In this document: piece by piece, positions 51,567 to 60,264 of the stretch | Numbering within the stretch: position 1 is the first letter of the stretch | Layout of the letters: each line of letters begins with the position of its first letter | Assembly: GCA_034519525.1 (NCBI GenBank) | Contig: JAXHOJ010000054.1 | Coordinates: 122,829 to 186,828, forward strand | DNA length: 64,000 bases | Reading direction: 5' to 3' | DNA from: Gemmobacter sp034519525 | GTDB taxonomy: Bacteria; Pseudomonadota; Alphaproteobacteria; Rhodobacterales; Rhodobacteraceae | The notes under the pieces: model-generated | Databases searched by the model: none | The model's input: only the letters and a program-made list of their open reading frames with translations | Told to the model about the DNA's origin: nothing | Position numbers and translations under genes: made by a program

Positions 51567-53425
51567 AAGTATTCGAGACGCTGGGCGGATTTATCGACGC
51601 CTTTCGCCCGGCACAGGGTGTGCCGCCCCAGCGTCTGACGGGCTTTTTTGCCTGGTGCCTGAACGGATCCTGGCCGCCGCTGATTGTGGCGGGCGTGATT
51701 TCCGCGATTTCGGGCACGACCGAGGTGGTTTCGGCGCTGATCCTGGGCTGGGTGGTGGATGCGGCGGTCAGCGGCAGCCCGGCGGGATTTTTTGCCGATA
51801 ACATGGGGCTGCTGCTGTTGTTCCTGCTGTTTTATCTGGTGCTGCGCCCGCTGGCCTTTGGGGCCTCTTCGGCGTCGAACTCTGTCATCGTGGGGCCGAA
51901 TGTGTTTCCGCTGGTGCTGAGCCGGTTGCACCGCTGGACGATGGGGCAGAGCGTCACATTCTTTGACAATGATTTTGCGGGCCGTATCGCGCAGAAACAG
52001 ATGCAGGCCGCGCGGGCGGTTACCGATGTGGCGACCGAATTCATCAATACGATCTGTTTCGCGCTGGCCTCGGTGATCGGGTCGGCCATCTTTCTGCTGG
52101 CGATTGATGGCTGGATCGCGCTGGCGCTGATTGTCTGGATGTTCGGCTATTTCGCGCTGATCCGGTTCTTCATGCCGCGGATCAAGAAGAATTCTTCGGC
52201 GCGGGCCGCGGCGCGGGCGATGGTTTCGGGGCAGGTGGTGGATACGATCACCAATATCAAGACGGTGAAGCTGTTCGCCCATGCCGCCTTTGAAGACCGC
52301 GTGGCGCTGAAAAGCATGGAGGTGTTTCGGGCCCGCAGTCTGGAATTCGGCGAGATTTCCACCTGGTTCCGCCTGTCGCTGATGACACTGGCCGGGGTGC
52401 TGCCGATCCTGCTGATTGGCGGGGCGGTGATCCTGTGGCAGCAGGGGGAGGCCACGGCGGGGGCGATTGCGGCATCCGGCGCGGTGGCGATGCGGATTGC
52501 GCAGATGACCGGCTGGGTGAGCTTTACGCTGATGTCGATCTATACCAGCGTGGGCGAGGTGGAGGATGCCATGCGCACGCTGTCCATCCCGCATCAGCTG
52601 GCCGATGTGCCGGGCGCGGTGGATCTGCCGAAGATCGCCGGTGCGATTGACTATGAGGCGGTCAGTTTTGCCTATGGCCGCCGCCGGGGCGGGGTGGAGG
52701 GCGTGACCCTGCGCATTGCGGCGGGCGAAAAGATCGGCATCGTGGGGGCTTCGGGCGCCGGGAAATCCACGCTCGTGTCCTTGCTGCTGCGGCTTTACGA
52801 TGCGGAAAAGGGGCAGGTTCTGGTCGATGGCCAGGATGTGCGGCAGGTGACACAGGAAAGCCTGCGGCGGCAGATCGGCATGGTGACGCAGGAAACCGCG
52901 ATGTTCAACCGATCGGCGCGCGACAATATCGCCTATGGCAAACCGGATGCGACCGAGGAAGAGATCATCGCCGCCGCCAAACAGGCCGAGGCGCATGAGT
53001 TCATTCTGGCGATGGAAGATCATCAGGGCCGCAAGGGCTATGATGCCTATCTGGGCGAGCGGGGGGTGAAACTTTCGGGCGGGCAGCGGCAGCGCATCGC
53101 GCTGGCGCGGGCCTTTGTGAAGGATGCGCCGATCCTGGTTCTGGACGAGGCGACCAGCGCGCTGGACAGCGAGGTGGAGGCCAGTATTCAGGAGGCGCTG
53201 GACCGGGTGATGGTGGGCAAGACGGTGCTGGCCATTGCGCACCGGCTTTCGACGATTGCCGCCATGGACCGGATCGTGGTGCTGGATCAGGGCCGGATCG
53301 TGGAGGAAGGCCCGCATGATGCGCTGCTGGCGCAGGACGGGCTTTATGCGCGCTATTGGAACCGCCAGTCCGGCGGGTTCATCGGGGTGGATGAAAACGT
53401 GGACGGTGCGGCGGCTGCAGAGTAA
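51563..53425 (+). CDS. ABC exporter, fused membrane and ATPase domains (second half of the pair)
   Basis: A 620-residue MsbA-like protein. The six-helix membrane domain (residues 40-335) includes WPPLIVAGVISAISGTTEVV and FLLLFYLVLRP-like helices. The ATPase domain has GASGAGKSTLVSLLLRLYD, LSGGQRQRIALARAFV and VLDEATSALDSEVEASIQEALD. It overlaps the preceding, frameshifted exporter gene by 4 bp and shares strong similarity with it, so the pair is a probable heterodimer. The RTX gene follows 26 bp later. Confidence 0.92.
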   Translation: MKVFETLGGFIDAFRPAQGVPPQRLTGFFAWCLNGSWPPLIVAGVISAISGTTEVVSALILGWVVDAAVSGSPAGFFADNMGLLLLFLLFYLVLRPLAFGASSASNSVIVGPNVFPLVLSRLHRWTMGQSVTFFDNDFAGRIAQKQMQAARAVTDVATEFINTICFALASVIGSAIFLLAIDGWIALALIVWMFGYFALIRFFMPRIKKNSSARAAARAMVSGQVVDTITNIKTVKLFAHAAFEDRVALKSMEVFRARSLEFGEISTWFRLSLMTLAGVLPILLIGGAVILWQQGEATAGAIAASGAVAMRIAQMTGWVSFTLMSIYTSVGEVEDAMRTLSIPHQLADVPGAVDLPKIAGAIDYEAVSFAYGRRRGGVEGVTLRIAAGEKIGIVGASGAGKSTLVSLLLRLYDAEKGQVLVDGQDVRQVTQESLRRQIGMVTQETAMFNRSARDNIAYGKPDATEEEIIAAAKQAEAHEFILAMEDHQGRKGYDAYLGERGVKLSGGQRQRIALARAFVKDAPILVLDEATSALDSEVEASIQEALDRVMVGKTVLAIAHRLSTIAAMDRIVVLDQGRIVEEGPHDALLAQDGLYARYWNRQSGGFIGVDENVDGAAAAE

Positions 53426-53451
53426 CCTTCTGCCGGGGCAAGGAGGCGTGC

Positions 53452-54621
53452 ATGGTCAATTTCGTCATCTCGACGGTGTCGCGGCTGCCGGTGGGGTTGG
53501 TGGACAACCAGTTCGGGCTTGTCACCAATACCGGCGTGCTGAACGTGTTCGGGCCGGACTTCCGGCTGGATGCAATCGAGATCAGGGGGGTGGGCAGTGC
53601 GCTTGCGGTCTTTGGTCTGGTGAATGTGTCGCAGGGGTTCAGCGCGATCGAGATGGATGGCAGTTCATCCACCATCCACATCGGCCAGACCGGCGCGCTG
53701 GTGGCGGCCACCGGCGATGCCGTCAGCGCCCGGATGAGCGGCAGTTTCGAGCTGGTGAACATGGGCACCATCAGCACGCGGGCGAATGGTATCAGTGCCT
53801 TTGCCTCGGATGCGGCGGCGGATGTAACGCTGGCCAATCATGGCACGATCAGCGGGCTGATGGATGGGGTTCTGGCCTCTGTCGGGGCGGGGCGGTTGAA
53901 GCTGACCAATACCGGCACGATTTCGGGGCTTTCGGATGGGGTGGATATGTTCGCCACCGCGCAGGTGATCCGGTCGACGCTGATCATCAATACAGGTGTG
54001 ATTTCGGGGGCGATTTCGGCCGTGAACGGATCGCAGGGCATGGATGTGCTGCGCAATTCGGGCACGTTGCAGGGTGATGTGGTCCTGCGGGACGGGAATG
54101 ACATTTTCGATTCCCGCATGGGCGTGATGTCGGGTGTGGTGAATGCCGGGGCGGGGAATGACCGGGCTTATGGCAGCCTGGCCGATGACCAGATCTTTGG
54201 TGACAGCGGCAATGATACGCTGCGCGGCCATGCGGGCGAAGATACGATGGATGGCGGCGCGGATGCCGATCTGCTGAACGGTGGTGCCGATGATGACAGT
54301 CTGTCGGGCGGCGAGGGTGCCGATCTGCTGCTGGGCGGCGGCGGCAATGATACGCTTTCGGGCGGGGCGGGCAGCGATGTCTTCGTGTTCAACGGCATGT
54401 CCGGGGTGGATCTGATCACGGATTTCGCGCCCGGCGAAGACCGGATCGACCTTTCGGCCCAAGGCCTGGCGCTGAAGGCTGTGCTGGGGCTGGCCGAGCA
54501 GGCGGCGCTGGCCGGGGCCGGGGATCTGCGGCTTGATCTTGGGCTGATTGGCGGTGCGGGTACGATCGTGCTGGACGGGCTGGGAGAAAAAGTGCTTACC
54601 AGCGCCGACTTCATTCTTTGA
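53452..54621 (+). CDS. RTX-repeat calcium-binding secreted protein
   Basis: A 389-residue protein without a signal peptide. Residues 20-210 are repeats of the NTGTISG or NHGTISG kind (NMGTISTRANGISAF, ANHGTISGLMDGV, TNTGTISGLSDGV, INTGVISGAI), likely a beta-helix. Residues 230-310 hold GGxGxD nonapeptides (GNDTLRGHAGEDTMDGGADA, SGGEGADLLLGGGGNDTLSG), and a C-terminal DLITDFAPGEDRIDLSA module. Such proteins leave by type I secretion using a C-terminal signal. An ABC exporter pair is adjacent, but an adaptor and TolC are not. Confidence 0.88.
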   Translation: MVNFVISTVSRLPVGLVDNQFGLVTNTGVLNVFGPDFRLDAIEIRGVGSALAVFGLVNVSQGFSAIEMDGSSSTIHIGQTGALVAATGDAVSARMSGSFELVNMGTISTRANGISAFASDAAADVTLANHGTISGLMDGVLASVGAGRLKLTNTGTISGLSDGVDMFATAQVIRSTLIINTGVISGAISAVNGSQGMDVLRNSGTLQGDVVLRDGNDIFDSRMGVMSGVVNAGAGNDRAYGSLADDQIFGDSGNDTLRGHAGEDTMDGGADADLLNGGADDDSLSGGEGADLLLGGGGNDTLSGGAGSDVFVFNGMSGVDLITDFAPGEDRIDLSAQGLALKAVLGLAEQAALAGAGDLRLDLGLIGGAGTIVLDGLGEKVLTSADFIL

Positions 54622-54636
54622 TCCCGGATCGCCCGC

Positions 54637-55866
54637 ATGACATGCCAGCTGACCATTTCCCGCCTTGGCCAATATGGCGATGGCATCGCAGAGGGCCCTT
54701 CGGGGCCGGTCTTCGTGCCGCAGATCCTGCCGGGCGAGGTTGTCGAGGGGGAGCTGCAGGGGGACCGGCTTCTGGGGGTGCGGATCGTCACGCCCTCGGC
54801 CGATCGGGTGAAGCCGCCTTGCAGCCATGCCCGGTCCTGTGGGGGGTGCCTGATGCAGCACGCCCGCGATTCACTGGTGGCGGACTGGAAACAGGGGATC
54901 GTGCAGGGCGCGCTGGCGGGGCAGGGGCTGGAGGCAGAGTTTCGGCCGCTTGTCACCTCGCCGCCCCGGTCGCGTCGGCGGGCGAGCCTTTCGGCGCGGC
55001 GGACGAAGAATGGCACGCTGATCGGTTTTCACGCGCGGGGATCGGATCTGATCATCCCGGTGCCGAACTGCCAGCTGCTGCACCCCGATCTGATGGCGGC
55101 CATGCCGGGGCTGGAGGCGCTGGTTCTGGCGGGCGGGTCGCGCACGGCAGAGCTTGACCTGCTGGTGACGCGCAGCCTGGCGGGGCCGGATGTTCTGGTG
55201 CAGGGCGGCAAGCCGCTGGATGCCGATCTGCGGCTGGCACTGGCCCGGGTGGCCGAGGCGCATGGCATCGCCCGGCTGGCCTGGGGGGATGAGGTTGTGG
55301 CTTTGCGCACCAATCCGATGCAGCGCATGGGCCGCGCATTGGTTGCACCGCCGCCGGGCGCCTTTCTGCAGGCCACGGCAGAGGGTGAGGCCGCGCTGCT
55401 GGCATCCGTGACCGAGGCGGTGGGCGGGGCTGACCGCATCGTGGATCTGTTCGCGGGCGTGGGCACCTTTGCGCTGCCCCTGTCGGAACAGGCCGATATC
55501 CGCGCGGTCGAAGGCGATGCGGCCATGATCGCGGCGCTGGATCGCGGCTGGCGGCAGGCCGGCGGGCTGCATCGGGTGACGGCGGAAACCCGTGATCTGT
55601 TCCGCCGCCCGCTGGAGCCGGACGAGTTCAAGGGGGTGGGGGCCGTGGTCATCGACCCGCCACGCGCGGGGGCCGAAGCGCAGACTGCAACGCTCGCCCG
55701 ATCCGGTGTGCCGGTGATCGCGGCCGTGTCCTGCAACCCGGCAACCTTTGCCCGCGATGCAAAGGTGCTGATTCACGGCGGCTATCGGCTGGACTGGATT
55801 CAGGTTGTGGATCAGTTCCGCTGGTCGGCCCATGTGGAGCTTTCTGCGCGATTCAGCCGGAAATGA
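54637..55866 (+). CDS. Class I SAM-dependent RNA methyltransferase (TrmA/RlmD family)
   Basis: Methylates uridine C5 in rRNA or tRNA. The 409-residue protein has an N-terminal TRAM-like domain, an iron-sulfur-type cysteine cluster CSHARSCGGCLMQHA near residues 62-76, the SAM motif IVDLFAGVGTFALPLSEQ, IDPPRAGAEAQ, and the catalytic cysteine in VSCNPATFARD. Which base it modifies (23S U747/U1939 or tRNA U54) cannot be decided. A 15-bp gap follows the RTX gene. Confidence 0.88.
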   Translation: MTCQLTISRLGQYGDGIAEGPSGPVFVPQILPGEVVEGELQGDRLLGVRIVTPSADRVKPPCSHARSCGGCLMQHARDSLVADWKQGIVQGALAGQGLEAEFRPLVTSPPRSRRRASLSARRTKNGTLIGFHARGSDLIIPVPNCQLLHPDLMAAMPGLEALVLAGGSRTAELDLLVTRSLAGPDVLVQGGKPLDADLRLALARVAEAHGIARLAWGDEVVALRTNPMQRMGRALVAPPPGAFLQATAEGEAALLASVTEAVGGADRIVDLFAGVGTFALPLSEQADIRAVEGDAAMIAALDRGWRQAGGLHRVTAETRDLFRRPLEPDEFKGVGAVVIDPPRAGAEAQTATLARSGVPVIAAVSCNPATFARDAKVLIHGGYRLDWIQVVDQFRWSAHVELSARFSRK

Positions 55867-55996
55867 CCCTTGTTCTGTGTGTCTGCGCACGGTTGCGTGA
55901 ACGGACACCCCCAGAAGCGGGATTAACCTGCAGGGGCTTGTCGTGCTATTTTCAGGCAAGGCAAGAAAACAAGAAGCAGATAAAAACAGGCGCTCC

Positions 55997-56500
55997 ATGA
56001 CCATCGTGCGGATCATTTTCGTGCTTCTCTTTGCTTTGGGCCTGGCGGCCTGTGGCAAGGAAGAGGGCAAGTTCCGCAGCTATCGCGGTGAAGCCGTGAC
56101 GTCGATCCAGGTGCACAAGGGCGCCCGGAAGATGTATCTGCTGCATAATTCCAAAGTGCTTGAAACCTATGACATCGCGCTGGGCTTCACCCCGGTGGGG
56201 CACAAGCAGTTCGAAGGCGATGGCAAGACGCCAGAGGGCACCTATTTCATTGATCGTCACAATCCGAAAAGCCGGTTCCACCTGTCGCTTGGGATTTCCT
56301 ATCCGAATGTGCGGGATCGGGCCTTTGCGGCATCGCAGGGCAAATCGCCGGGTGGGGATATCATGATCCATGGGCGCAGCGAATATAAGGGCCGCAACAA
56401 GGGCGACTGGACGGCGGGCTGCATCGCGGTGAAGGATGAAGAGATCGAGGTGATCTATTCAATGATCCGGCGGAACACACCGATCCACATCCTGCCCTGA
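55997..56500 (+). CDS. L,D-transpeptidase domain lipoprotein
   Basis: A 167-residue product with an N-terminal lipobox (IIFVLLFALGLAACG, cysteine about 19) and a YkuD domain. The catalytic motif HGRSEYKGRNKGDWTAGCIAV has the conserved His and Cys of L,D-transpeptidases (HX~15CI). It probably cross-links peptidoglycan or attaches lipoproteins. Upstream in-frame starts would run through the signal. A strong terminator follows. Confidence 0.9.
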   Translation: MTIVRIIFVLLFALGLAACGKEEGKFRSYRGEAVTSIQVHKGARKMYLLHNSKVLETYDIALGFTPVGHKQFEGDGKTPEGTYFIDRHNPKSRFHLSLGISYPNVRDRAFAASQGKSPGGDIMIHGRSEYKGRNKGDWTAGCIAVKDEEIEVIYSMIRRNTPIHILP

Positions 56501-56520
56501 AGCGACAGGGGGCGGAATGA

Positions 56521-56550
56521 CAAAGGGGCCCTTGCGGGGCCCCTTTTGCT
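56521..56550 (+). terminator. Intrinsic terminator after the lipoprotein L,D-transpeptidase
   Basis: AAAGGGGCCC-TTGCG-GGGCCCCTTTT: a 7-bp GC stem plus A-T flanks, T-run after, 20 bp past the stop. It is nearly symmetric and could serve the convergent CAP gene too. Confidence 0.85.
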
Positions 56551-56568
56551 TTGCAGGTTGTGCAGGCC

Positions 56569-57168
56569 TTACTGACCGACCAGCTGATCCATTTCAGAGG
56601 TCACTTCACGGCCCAGGGCGATGGAGCTTACATTGGCAACCGGCGCGCGGGTACTGTCACCTGTCACCAGGGTCCACCAGAGCTTGCCGCTGGGCTCCTG
56701 GAACCAGGAAAAGCCAAGCTCGTTCGACGTGGCATCAAAGACCACGCTGCGGGTATCGGGCTGTTCCAGCCATTCGGCCAGGGTTTCCAGCTCGGACTGA
56801 TAGGTTTCCGATACCAGCTCGCCGGTGAAATGGCCGGTATATCCGGCACGCTGCACCCGCAGCAGCGGCGAAGACCCGTCAGACCCGAAATGCCAGGGCC
56901 GGTTCTGCGCCGACATGTCGCGCGAATGGGCATAGGCGGCAGAGTTCAGCTGGGCGTTCAGCTGCATCGGCACCAGGCCGCGGGCCGTGCGCAGTGAATT
57001 CACCGAGTCCAGAACCCGATAGGGGATCTGGGTCTTGTCCGCTTCTGTCATGTTGTAGACACGCGGCAGCGGCCGCCCGTCAGGCCCATACAGATTCTGC
57101 TGCGGGGCAGCGGCGCAGCCAGCCAGAAAAGCCGCCGCTGCGAGTGCGAGGACCGGGAGTCTCGTCAT
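56569..57168 (-). CDS. CAP/SCP-domain lipoprotein
   Basis: The product from 57168 (MTRLPVLALAAAAFLAGCAA) has a lipobox at LAGC and about 199 residues. The CAP superfamily core shows LDSVNSLRTARGLVPMQLNA, AAYAHSRDMSAQNRPWHFGS, GYTGHFTGELVSETYQS and FQEPSGKLWWTLVTGD. Role in the cell envelope is inferred; the family is otherwise undefined. It lies convergent to one L,D-transpeptidase and divergent to another. Confidence 0.8.
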   Translation of the reverse strand: MTRLPVLALAAAAFLAGCAAAPQQNLYGPDGRPLPRVYNMTEADKTQIPYRVLDSVNSLRTARGLVPMQLNAQLNSAAYAHSRDMSAQNRPWHFGSDGSSPLLRVQRAGYTGHFTGELVSETYQSELETLAEWLEQPDTRSVVFDATSNELGFSWFQEPSGKLWWTLVTGDSTRAPVANVSSIALGREVTSEMDQLVGQ

Positions 57169-57329
57169 CATTCCATCACCAATGCCTGTGCATGGCCCGT
57201 CTTTAGCCAATCCCGTGCCGGGGTTCAAACCCAAGTCTGCGTGAAGGGGCAATTGACAAGCCTTTGATTTGCGAAATAGGGCATTTAGCGATAAAAATCA
57301 CCCGAATTCACTTGCAAGGAGTCGAGCGG

Positions 57330-57896
57330 ATGTCCGCAGACAAGATTTTCACGCCCTCCCGCCGGGCACTCCTTGGCGGTGCTGCGGCGGCACTGGGTGC
57401 GGCAGCACTCCCGGCCTGGGCAGATACCGGCATCCGGGCGAATATCTCCAGCTTCCGGATGCTGGACTGGCAGCCCTATTTCACGACCCTGACCAATGGC
57501 GCGGTTCTGGTGGATACGCAGTCACGCGCGCTGCATTTCTGGTCGGCGGATCAGTCGGTGTACAAGCTGTATCCCACATCGGTGCCGCTGTCGGATGATC
57601 TGACGCGCCGGGGCCGGACCGAGATCATCAAGAAGGTGGTCGGCCCGGAATGGCGGCCGACGCCGTCGATGAAAGAGCGCAATCCCGACTGGCCGGATTA
57701 CATCGGGCCCGGCCCGGACAATCCGCTGGGCACCCGGGCACTGTGGCTTTCCTGGACCTATTACCGCATCCATGGCACGCATGACACGCGCAAGATTGGA
57801 CGGAAATCCTCCAATGGTTGCATCGGGATGTACAATGAGCATGTCGAGGAACTTTTTGAGCTGGCGCAAGTCGGTACGCAGGTGTTGCTAATTTGA
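57330..57896 (+). CDS. L,D-transpeptidase with Tat-type signal
   Basis: A 188-residue protein with a twin-arginine-like signal (FTPSRRALLGGAAAALGAAA) cleaved near AWAD, followed by a YkuD domain. The catalytic segment HGTHDTRKIGRKSSNGCIGM contains the active histidine and cysteine (C of NGCIG). GVDT-type substrate loop residues precede it. The ATG at 57330 has AAGGAG upstream; 57264 in frame is unlikely. A TTGACA box lies at 57253. Confidence 0.9.
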   Translation: MSADKIFTPSRRALLGGAAAALGAAALPAWADTGIRANISSFRMLDWQPYFTTLTNGAVLVDTQSRALHFWSADQSVYKLYPTSVPLSDDLTRRGRTEIIKKVVGPEWRPTPSMKERNPDWPDYIGPGPDNPLGTRALWLSWTYYRIHGTHDTRKIGRKSSNGCIGMYNEHVEELFELAQVGTQVLLI

Positions 57897-57993
57897 CGCC
57901 ATGCTCTGGCGGCCCTTGGCCCCCCAAACGGCCTCATTGCGCGTATCATGGTTCAAGTTTACATAACGCAATACGAGGTAAGTCTTGGGTGTG

Positions 57994-58022
57994 CCGTATC
58001 GCCTCTGCAAAATTCGATACGG
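57994..58022. repeat. 5'-UTR hairpin before the small exported protein
   Basis: CCGTATCG and CGATACGG form an 8-bp perfect stem around a 13-base loop, ending 20 bases before the ATG and 10 before the GGAGG site. Possible mRNA-stability or regulatory hairpin. Confidence 0.6.
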
Positions 58023-58042
58023 TGCAATAACTGGAGGTCGAA

Positions 58043-58222
58043 ATGAAGAAACTTGTTCTCGCAGCCGCTCTGACGGTCGCTGCTTCCGCTGCTTTCGCTG
58101 GTGGCATGGTTGAGCCGGTCATGGAACCGGAAGTCGTTGAAGCTGCGACCTCGTCGTCGGCTGGCGGCTTTATCGTTCCGCTGCTGCTGCTGCTCGTTGT
58201 GGCTGCTGTTGCTTCCAACTGA
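58043..58222 (+). CDS. Small exported protein, 59 residues
   Basis: A short ORF with GGAGG at 58033 and a clear signal peptide (MKKLVLAAALTVAASAAFAG). It has a mature acidic stretch (MVEPVMEPEVVEAATSSSAG) and a C-terminal hydrophobic helix (FIVPLLLLLVVAAVASN) that may hold it in the membrane. The UTR hairpin upstream and a terminator after it suggest a separate, well-expressed transcript. Family unknown to me; small proteins of this layout occur in Rhodobacteraceae. Confidence 0.75.
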   Translation: MKKLVLAAALTVAASAAFAGGMVEPVMEPEVVEAATSSSAGGFIVPLLLLLVVAAVASN

Positions 58223-58243
58223 GCTGACAGCCAGTTTGATCTG

Positions 58244-58274
58244 AAAGGCGGCAGGGGTTCCTGCCGCCTTTTGC
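58244..58274 (+). terminator. Intrinsic terminator after the small exported protein
   Basis: AAAGGCGGCAGG-GGTT-CCTGCCGCCTTTT with TTTT tail, a 12-bp stem, 22 bp after the stop. Symmetric enough to terminate hemH on the minus strand too. Confidence 0.88.
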
Positions 58275-58287
58275 TTTTCGTCCTGGA

Positions 58288-59367
58288 TCAGATCCAGCCG
58301 GACAGATTGCTGCGAATCACTTCGGACAGTGCGGTGACATGTGCCGAATCAGCGTTCAGGCAGGGGATATAGGTGAAGACCTCGCCCCCGGCATGTTCAA
58401 ACGCTTCGCGGATCTCGCCGTTGATCTCTTCCAGCGTTTCGATGCAGTCGGCGCTGAAGGCCGGGGCCATGACGGCGATGCGCTTCTTGCCCTGTTTTGC
58501 CAGTTCGGCCACATGTTCGACGGTATAGGGGCGCAGCCATTCCTCGCGGCCGAAGACCGACTGGAACGTGACGTCGATGGCGCCCTTTTCCCAGCCCAGC
58601 CGTTCGCGCAGCAGGCGGCTCGTCTTGGCGCATTGGCAATGGTAGGGATCGCCCTCCATCAGATAGCGCTTGGGCATCCCGTGATACGAGGTGACCAGCA
58701 CATCAGGCCGGTGATCCAGCTGGGCATAGACCCGTTCCACCGATTGCGCCAAGGCCTCGATATACAGCGGATGGTCGAAATATTCGGCCACCGTGCGGCT
58801 GGCGGGCTGGCGCTTTTCCTTCATCAGGGCGCGGAAGAACGCGTCATTCGCCGTGGCCGAGGTAGCGCCGGCGTAATGCGGATAGAGCGGGAAGAACAGG
58901 ATCTTTTCGCAGCCGGCCGCAACCATGGCGCGGACCTTCGATTCGGTTGACGGATTGCCATAGCGCATACAGAAATCCACCATGACGCTGTCGCCATAGC
59001 TGTTGCGCAATTCGGCGGCGATCGCCTCTGTCTGATCCCGCGTGATGGTCATCAGCGGGCTTTCATCCTTTTCCTCGTTCCAGATCAGCTTGTAGTTGGC
59101 GCCGCTGGTGAAGGGGCGCTTGGTCAGGATGATAAGCTGCAGCAGCGGCTGCCATTTCCAGGCCGGAAAGTCGATCACGCGGCGGTCGGACAGGAATTCG
59201 TTCAGATAGCGCCGCATCGACCAGTAATCATAGTGATCGGGCGTGCCCAGATTGGCCAGCAGCACCCCGATCTTCGCTTCGCGCACGGGGGGGTGGTTTG
59301 CCGGGGCATGGGCAAGGCGGCCCGTGCCGGGAAGCGTCATCCCTTTGTCCTGCGTGGCGTCCAGCAT
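58288..59367 (-). CDS. hemH: Ferrochelatase
   Basis: Inserts ferrous iron into protoporphyrin IX, the last step of protoheme synthesis. The 359-residue protein has IGVLLANLGTPDHYDYWSMR near residue 34, FPLYPHYAGATSATANDA, and SYHGMPKRYLMEGDPYHCQC with the metal-binding histidine. VTFQSVFGREEWLRPYT and MAPAFSADCIETLEEINGE follow. Several ATGs lie in the N-terminus. It converges with the small exported protein gene. Confidence 0.96.
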   Translation of the reverse strand: MLDATQDKGMTLPGTGRLAHAPANHPPVREAKIGVLLANLGTPDHYDYWSMRRYLNEFLSDRRVIDFPAWKWQPLLQLIILTKRPFTSGANYKLIWNEEKDESPLMTITRDQTEAIAAELRNSYGDSVMVDFCMRYGNPSTESKVRAMVAAGCEKILFFPLYPHYAGATSATANDAFFRALMKEKRQPASRTVAEYFDHPLYIEALAQSVERVYAQLDHRPDVLVTSYHGMPKRYLMEGDPYHCQCAKTSRLLRERLGWEKGAIDVTFQSVFGREEWLRPYTVEHVAELAKQGKKRIAVMAPAFSADCIETLEEINGEIREAFEHAGGEVFTYIPCLNADSAHVTALSEVIRSNLSGWI

Positions 59368-59416
59368 ATGTCTTCTCCTTTATCCTGCAGCCCAGATAGC
59401 GGCAGTGGCGCGATGG

Positions 59417-60229
59417 TCAATTGCTGTTCTTTGTCGCAGCCTTCAGGGCATCTTCCAGCCGCTGAATGGCCGAACCGGGGCGCAGCGGTTTCTGCTGGCT
59501 GTCATGCGGGGCCCAGCCCGTCAGGCAGATCACCTCGAAGGTGGCGGCAATCCGGCCTTCGGGCAAGCCATAAGCGGTGTGATAGCGCTGTGCGGCATCG
59601 GCAAACAGGCTGCGGCGGGTGAAATGCCGGGGGCGGGCGGCCAGGGCGCTGGCTTCGCCCATGGCGCGCAGATCCTGCATCAGATGCAGCGCATCGCGAT
59701 AGCTGGCCTGCCGGGTAAAGGCATCGGCCACCGGCAGGTTCAGCCCGGCGCGCTGCAACAGCCCGCCCAGATCGCGGATTTCGCCCATCGGCAGCACGCG
59801 GGGCGACAGGCCACCGGCCACCGCCGCCTCGGATTCGGCCAGAACGGCGCGCAATTCGTGCAGCGTCTGGCCCCCCAGCAGGAAGCCCAGAAACAGCCCG
59901 TCGGGTTTCAGCGCGCGGCGGCATTGCACCAGCTGGCCCACCGGATCATTGGCCCAATGCAGCGCCATGGCGTGAATCACCAGATCGTGTGCCTGGGGCT
60001 GCAAATCCAGCACCTCGGCATCGGGCAGGATTTTCGCCCCCGGCAGCACATCCTGCCAGATTTCGGCAAAAGGCGTGACGATGGCGGGGGCTGTGAACGC
60101 CCTGTTAACTGGAATCAGTCTTTCCTGAACTTCGAACACGGCCTCTTCGTGCAGAAACAGCGCCGCGCGGCTGGCGCGGGCGCGGTTGCGGGAAAGGGCC
60201 TTGCGATCTGTCAGCGGTGGGGGGGTCAT
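59417..60229 (-). CDS. SAM-dependent methyltransferase (NDUFAF5/BioC-like)
   Basis: A 270-residue protein from 60229 (MTPPPLTDRKALSRNRARAS). The family's helical lead EEAVFEVQERL precedes a Rossmann-like domain with KILPDAEVLDLQPQAHDLVI and LVQCRRALKPDGLFLGFLLGG, the post-motif of class I methyltransferases. The canonical GxGxG loop is reduced, as in NDUFAF5-like proteins that hydroxylate or methylate complex I. Function is inferred only at family level. It is divergent from comF. Confidence 0.8.
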   Translation of the reverse strand: MTPPPLTDRKALSRNRARASRAALFLHEEAVFEVQERLIPVNRAFTAPAIVTPFAEIWQDVLPGAKILPDAEVLDLQPQAHDLVIHAMALHWANDPVGQLVQCRRALKPDGLFLGFLLGGQTLHELRAVLAESEAAVAGGLSPRVLPMGEIRDLGGLLQRAGLNLPVADAFTRQASYRDALHLMQDLRAMGEASALAARPRHFTRRSLFADAAQRYHTAYGLPEGRIAATFEVICLTGWAPHDSQQKPLRPGSAIQRLEDALKAATKNSN

Positions 60230-60264
60230 GCTGCCTCCGTTTTGCGGGACCATAGGAGGGTGGG

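Noticed and set aside
51200..53317. 705-codon minus-strand frame
   Set aside because: Antisense to the two ABC exporters; His/Arg/Gln-rich without a domain.
57253..57258. TTGACA box as a promoter for the Tat-type L,D-transpeptidase
   Set aside because: No good -10 element at the expected spacing; the match alone is too weak.
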